This document shows, piece after piece, positions 6,317-6,729 of a DNA stretch of 6,729 bases. Each line of letters begins with the position of its first letter. The stretch's first letter is position 1. The DNA lies in the NCBI GenBank assembly GCA_021820675.1, contig JAKADI010000090.1, positions 1-6,729 of the forward strand. Direction: 5' to 3'. Under the pieces are notes generated by a model. That model had not been told where the DNA came from. It saw only the letters and a program-made list of their open reading frames with translations, and did no database searches. The translations under genes were made by a program, and so were the position numbers. The stretch comes from Bacillota bacterium (GTDB taxonomy: Bacteria; Bacillota; Sulfobacillia; Sulfobacillales; Sulfobacillaceae).

Positions 6317-6337
6317 GGGGGCGTTATTCGCGCCCCC
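6317..6337. repeat. GC-rich 7-bp inverted repeat
   Basis: GGGGGCG (6317-6323) and CGCCCCC (6331-6337) flank the loop TTATTCG. No T-run follows on either strand, so it is not called a terminator. Confidence 0.45.
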
Positions 6338-6400
6338 AAAACCTGGGATCCGCTTGCCAAATGTCACCCGATCCCACGTTTCGCACCCCTAGGTGGTCCC

Positions 6401-6419
6401 CAATGCTGCCAGGTTAGGC
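6401..6419 (+). repeat. CAATGCTG motif, right copy
   Basis: CAATGCTGCCAGGTTAGGC is the diverged partner of 149-167. A shorter match, CAATGCTGTC, recurs at 6466-6475. The copy lies about 165 bases beyond the stop of the transposase-like remnant at the right edge, where an element end could be expected. Confidence 0.35.
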
Positions 6420-6540
6420 AAAACGAGCCCATCATACGTCGGTGGTGATCGAACAGGATTTTGCACAATGCTGTCGATTACTTCCATTATTATCGGAAAA
6501 GGCCTAGCGGGAGTTTCCTAGTTATCTGATCGCGCAGAGC

Positions 6541-6567
6541 GAAACCCCTTGCACCGCAAGGGGTTTC
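6541..6567. terminator. 12-bp hairpin after the transposase-like remnant
   Basis: GAAACCCCTTGC (6541-6552) pairs perfectly with GCAAGGGGTTTC (6556-6567) around the loop ACC. It lies 15 bases past the TAA of the minus-strand remnant. The T residues are inside the stem arm and only a weak pyrimidine stretch follows, so it is a probable but not classical terminator. It could act on either strand. Confidence 0.55.
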
Positions 6568-6582
6568 GAGGGTAGGGGTGTA

Positions 6583-6729
6583 TTATATAACGGGTTTCGC
6601 CATCGGTTCAGGAATCTTGAGATGGTCGAGGATATGCTGCTGACGGCGCGTCCGATCGGTGAGGGTTAACCGGACGCCCGTGGTACTGGGAGACGGGTAT
6701 TCTCATAAGACTTCTTGCACCACCGCGGT
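6583..6729 (-). pseudogene. Transposase-like C-terminal fragment, interrupted, cut by window edge
   Basis: Reading in from the right edge on the minus strand, one frame gives TAVVQEVL, an in-frame TGA (6705-6703), then 39 more codons to TAA (6585-6583). These include GVRLTLTDRTRRQQHILDHL and end KIPEPMAKPVI. The T-x-R-x-x-Q-Q-x-I-L-x-x-L-x-I/L-P pattern resembles the C-terminal tail of DDE transposases of the IS1634/IS4 kind, judged from memory and not by alignment. If the frame is right, the TGA marks an inactivated copy. Otherwise the gene could end at TGA and the rest be chance. Only 147 bases are visible, so the family is uncertain. Confidence 0.35.

Larger units (their letters stand above)
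5950..6582. other. Non-coding right flank upstream of ppsA
   Basis: No gene is supported here. Two minus-strand frames are open at about 6133-6367 (75 and 67 codons), but they overlap each other, start poorly and match nothing I know. The AT-rich part (6060-6180) and two 6-5-6 inverted repeats look regulatory. At 6317-6337 there is a perfect 7-bp inverted repeat, GGGGGCG / TTATTCG / CGCCCCC, with no T-run on either side. From about 6385 onward the sequence may belong to the end of a mobile element whose transposase remnant lies at 6583-6729. Confidence 0.5.

Noticed and set aside
6133..6367. Two overlapping minus-strand frames of 67 and 75 codons
   Set aside because: They are mutually overlapping with poor starts and no recognisable motif, and run across a GC-rich inverted repeat; not supported as genes.
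1..6729. CRISPR array, tRNA, rRNA or riboswitch
   Set aside because: No regularly spaced repeats, cloverleaf, rRNA core motifs or known riboswitch core were seen on either strand by eye.

Overview
The window reads as part of a bacterial chromosome, most likely an acidophilic or thermophilic Firmicute of the Sulfobacillus/Alicyclobacillus type; this is an inference. Support comes from near-perfect AAAGGAGG Shine-Dalgarno (SD) sites, several TTG/GTG starts, a bacterial-style intrinsic terminator and an archaeal-type (type II) GAPDH next to a PEP synthase. An archaeal host cannot be excluded from sequence alone. All four confident genes lie on the minus strand and fill about 605-5880.

Read in the direction of transcription, the first gene is PEP synthase (5879-3456, TTG start). 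Sixteen bases later comes type II glyceraldehyde-3-phosphate dehydrogenase (3439-2363, ATG start). The two very probably form one gluconeogenic operon: pyruvate to PEP, and later 1,3-bisphosphoglycerate to glyceraldehyde-3-phosphate. After a 187-base gap comes a second unit: an OFA-type (oxalate/formate antiporter family) major facilitator transporter (2175-817, TTG start), whose stop codon overlaps the GTG start of a 71-residue two-helix membrane protein (820-605). The arrangement suggests uptake of a small carboxylate plus the enzymes that send three-carbon acids toward sugar. The substrate is not shown by the sequence.

The flanks are gene-poor. Positions 1-604 hold no recognisable gene, an ambiguous stretch open on both strands, and a very strong hairpin (549-589) just after the small membrane gene. 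Positions 5880-6582 hold the probable ppsA control region (a perfect TTGACA, several inverted repeats) and further non-coding or decayed sequence. The right edge (6583-6729, minus) looks like the broken C-terminal end of a transposase followed by a 12-bp hairpin. A 19-base motif starting CAATGCTG occurs in diverged form in both flanks (149 and 6401), so the metabolic block may sit between remnants of related mobile elements.

No tRNA, rRNA, CRISPR array or classical defence system was seen. The points most worth a second look are the overlapping small membrane partner of the transporter, the loss in PEP synthase of the threonine normally targeted by its regulatory kinase/phosphatase, the three-codon leader ORF overlapping the ppsA start, and a plus-strand terminator lying between minus-strand genes.
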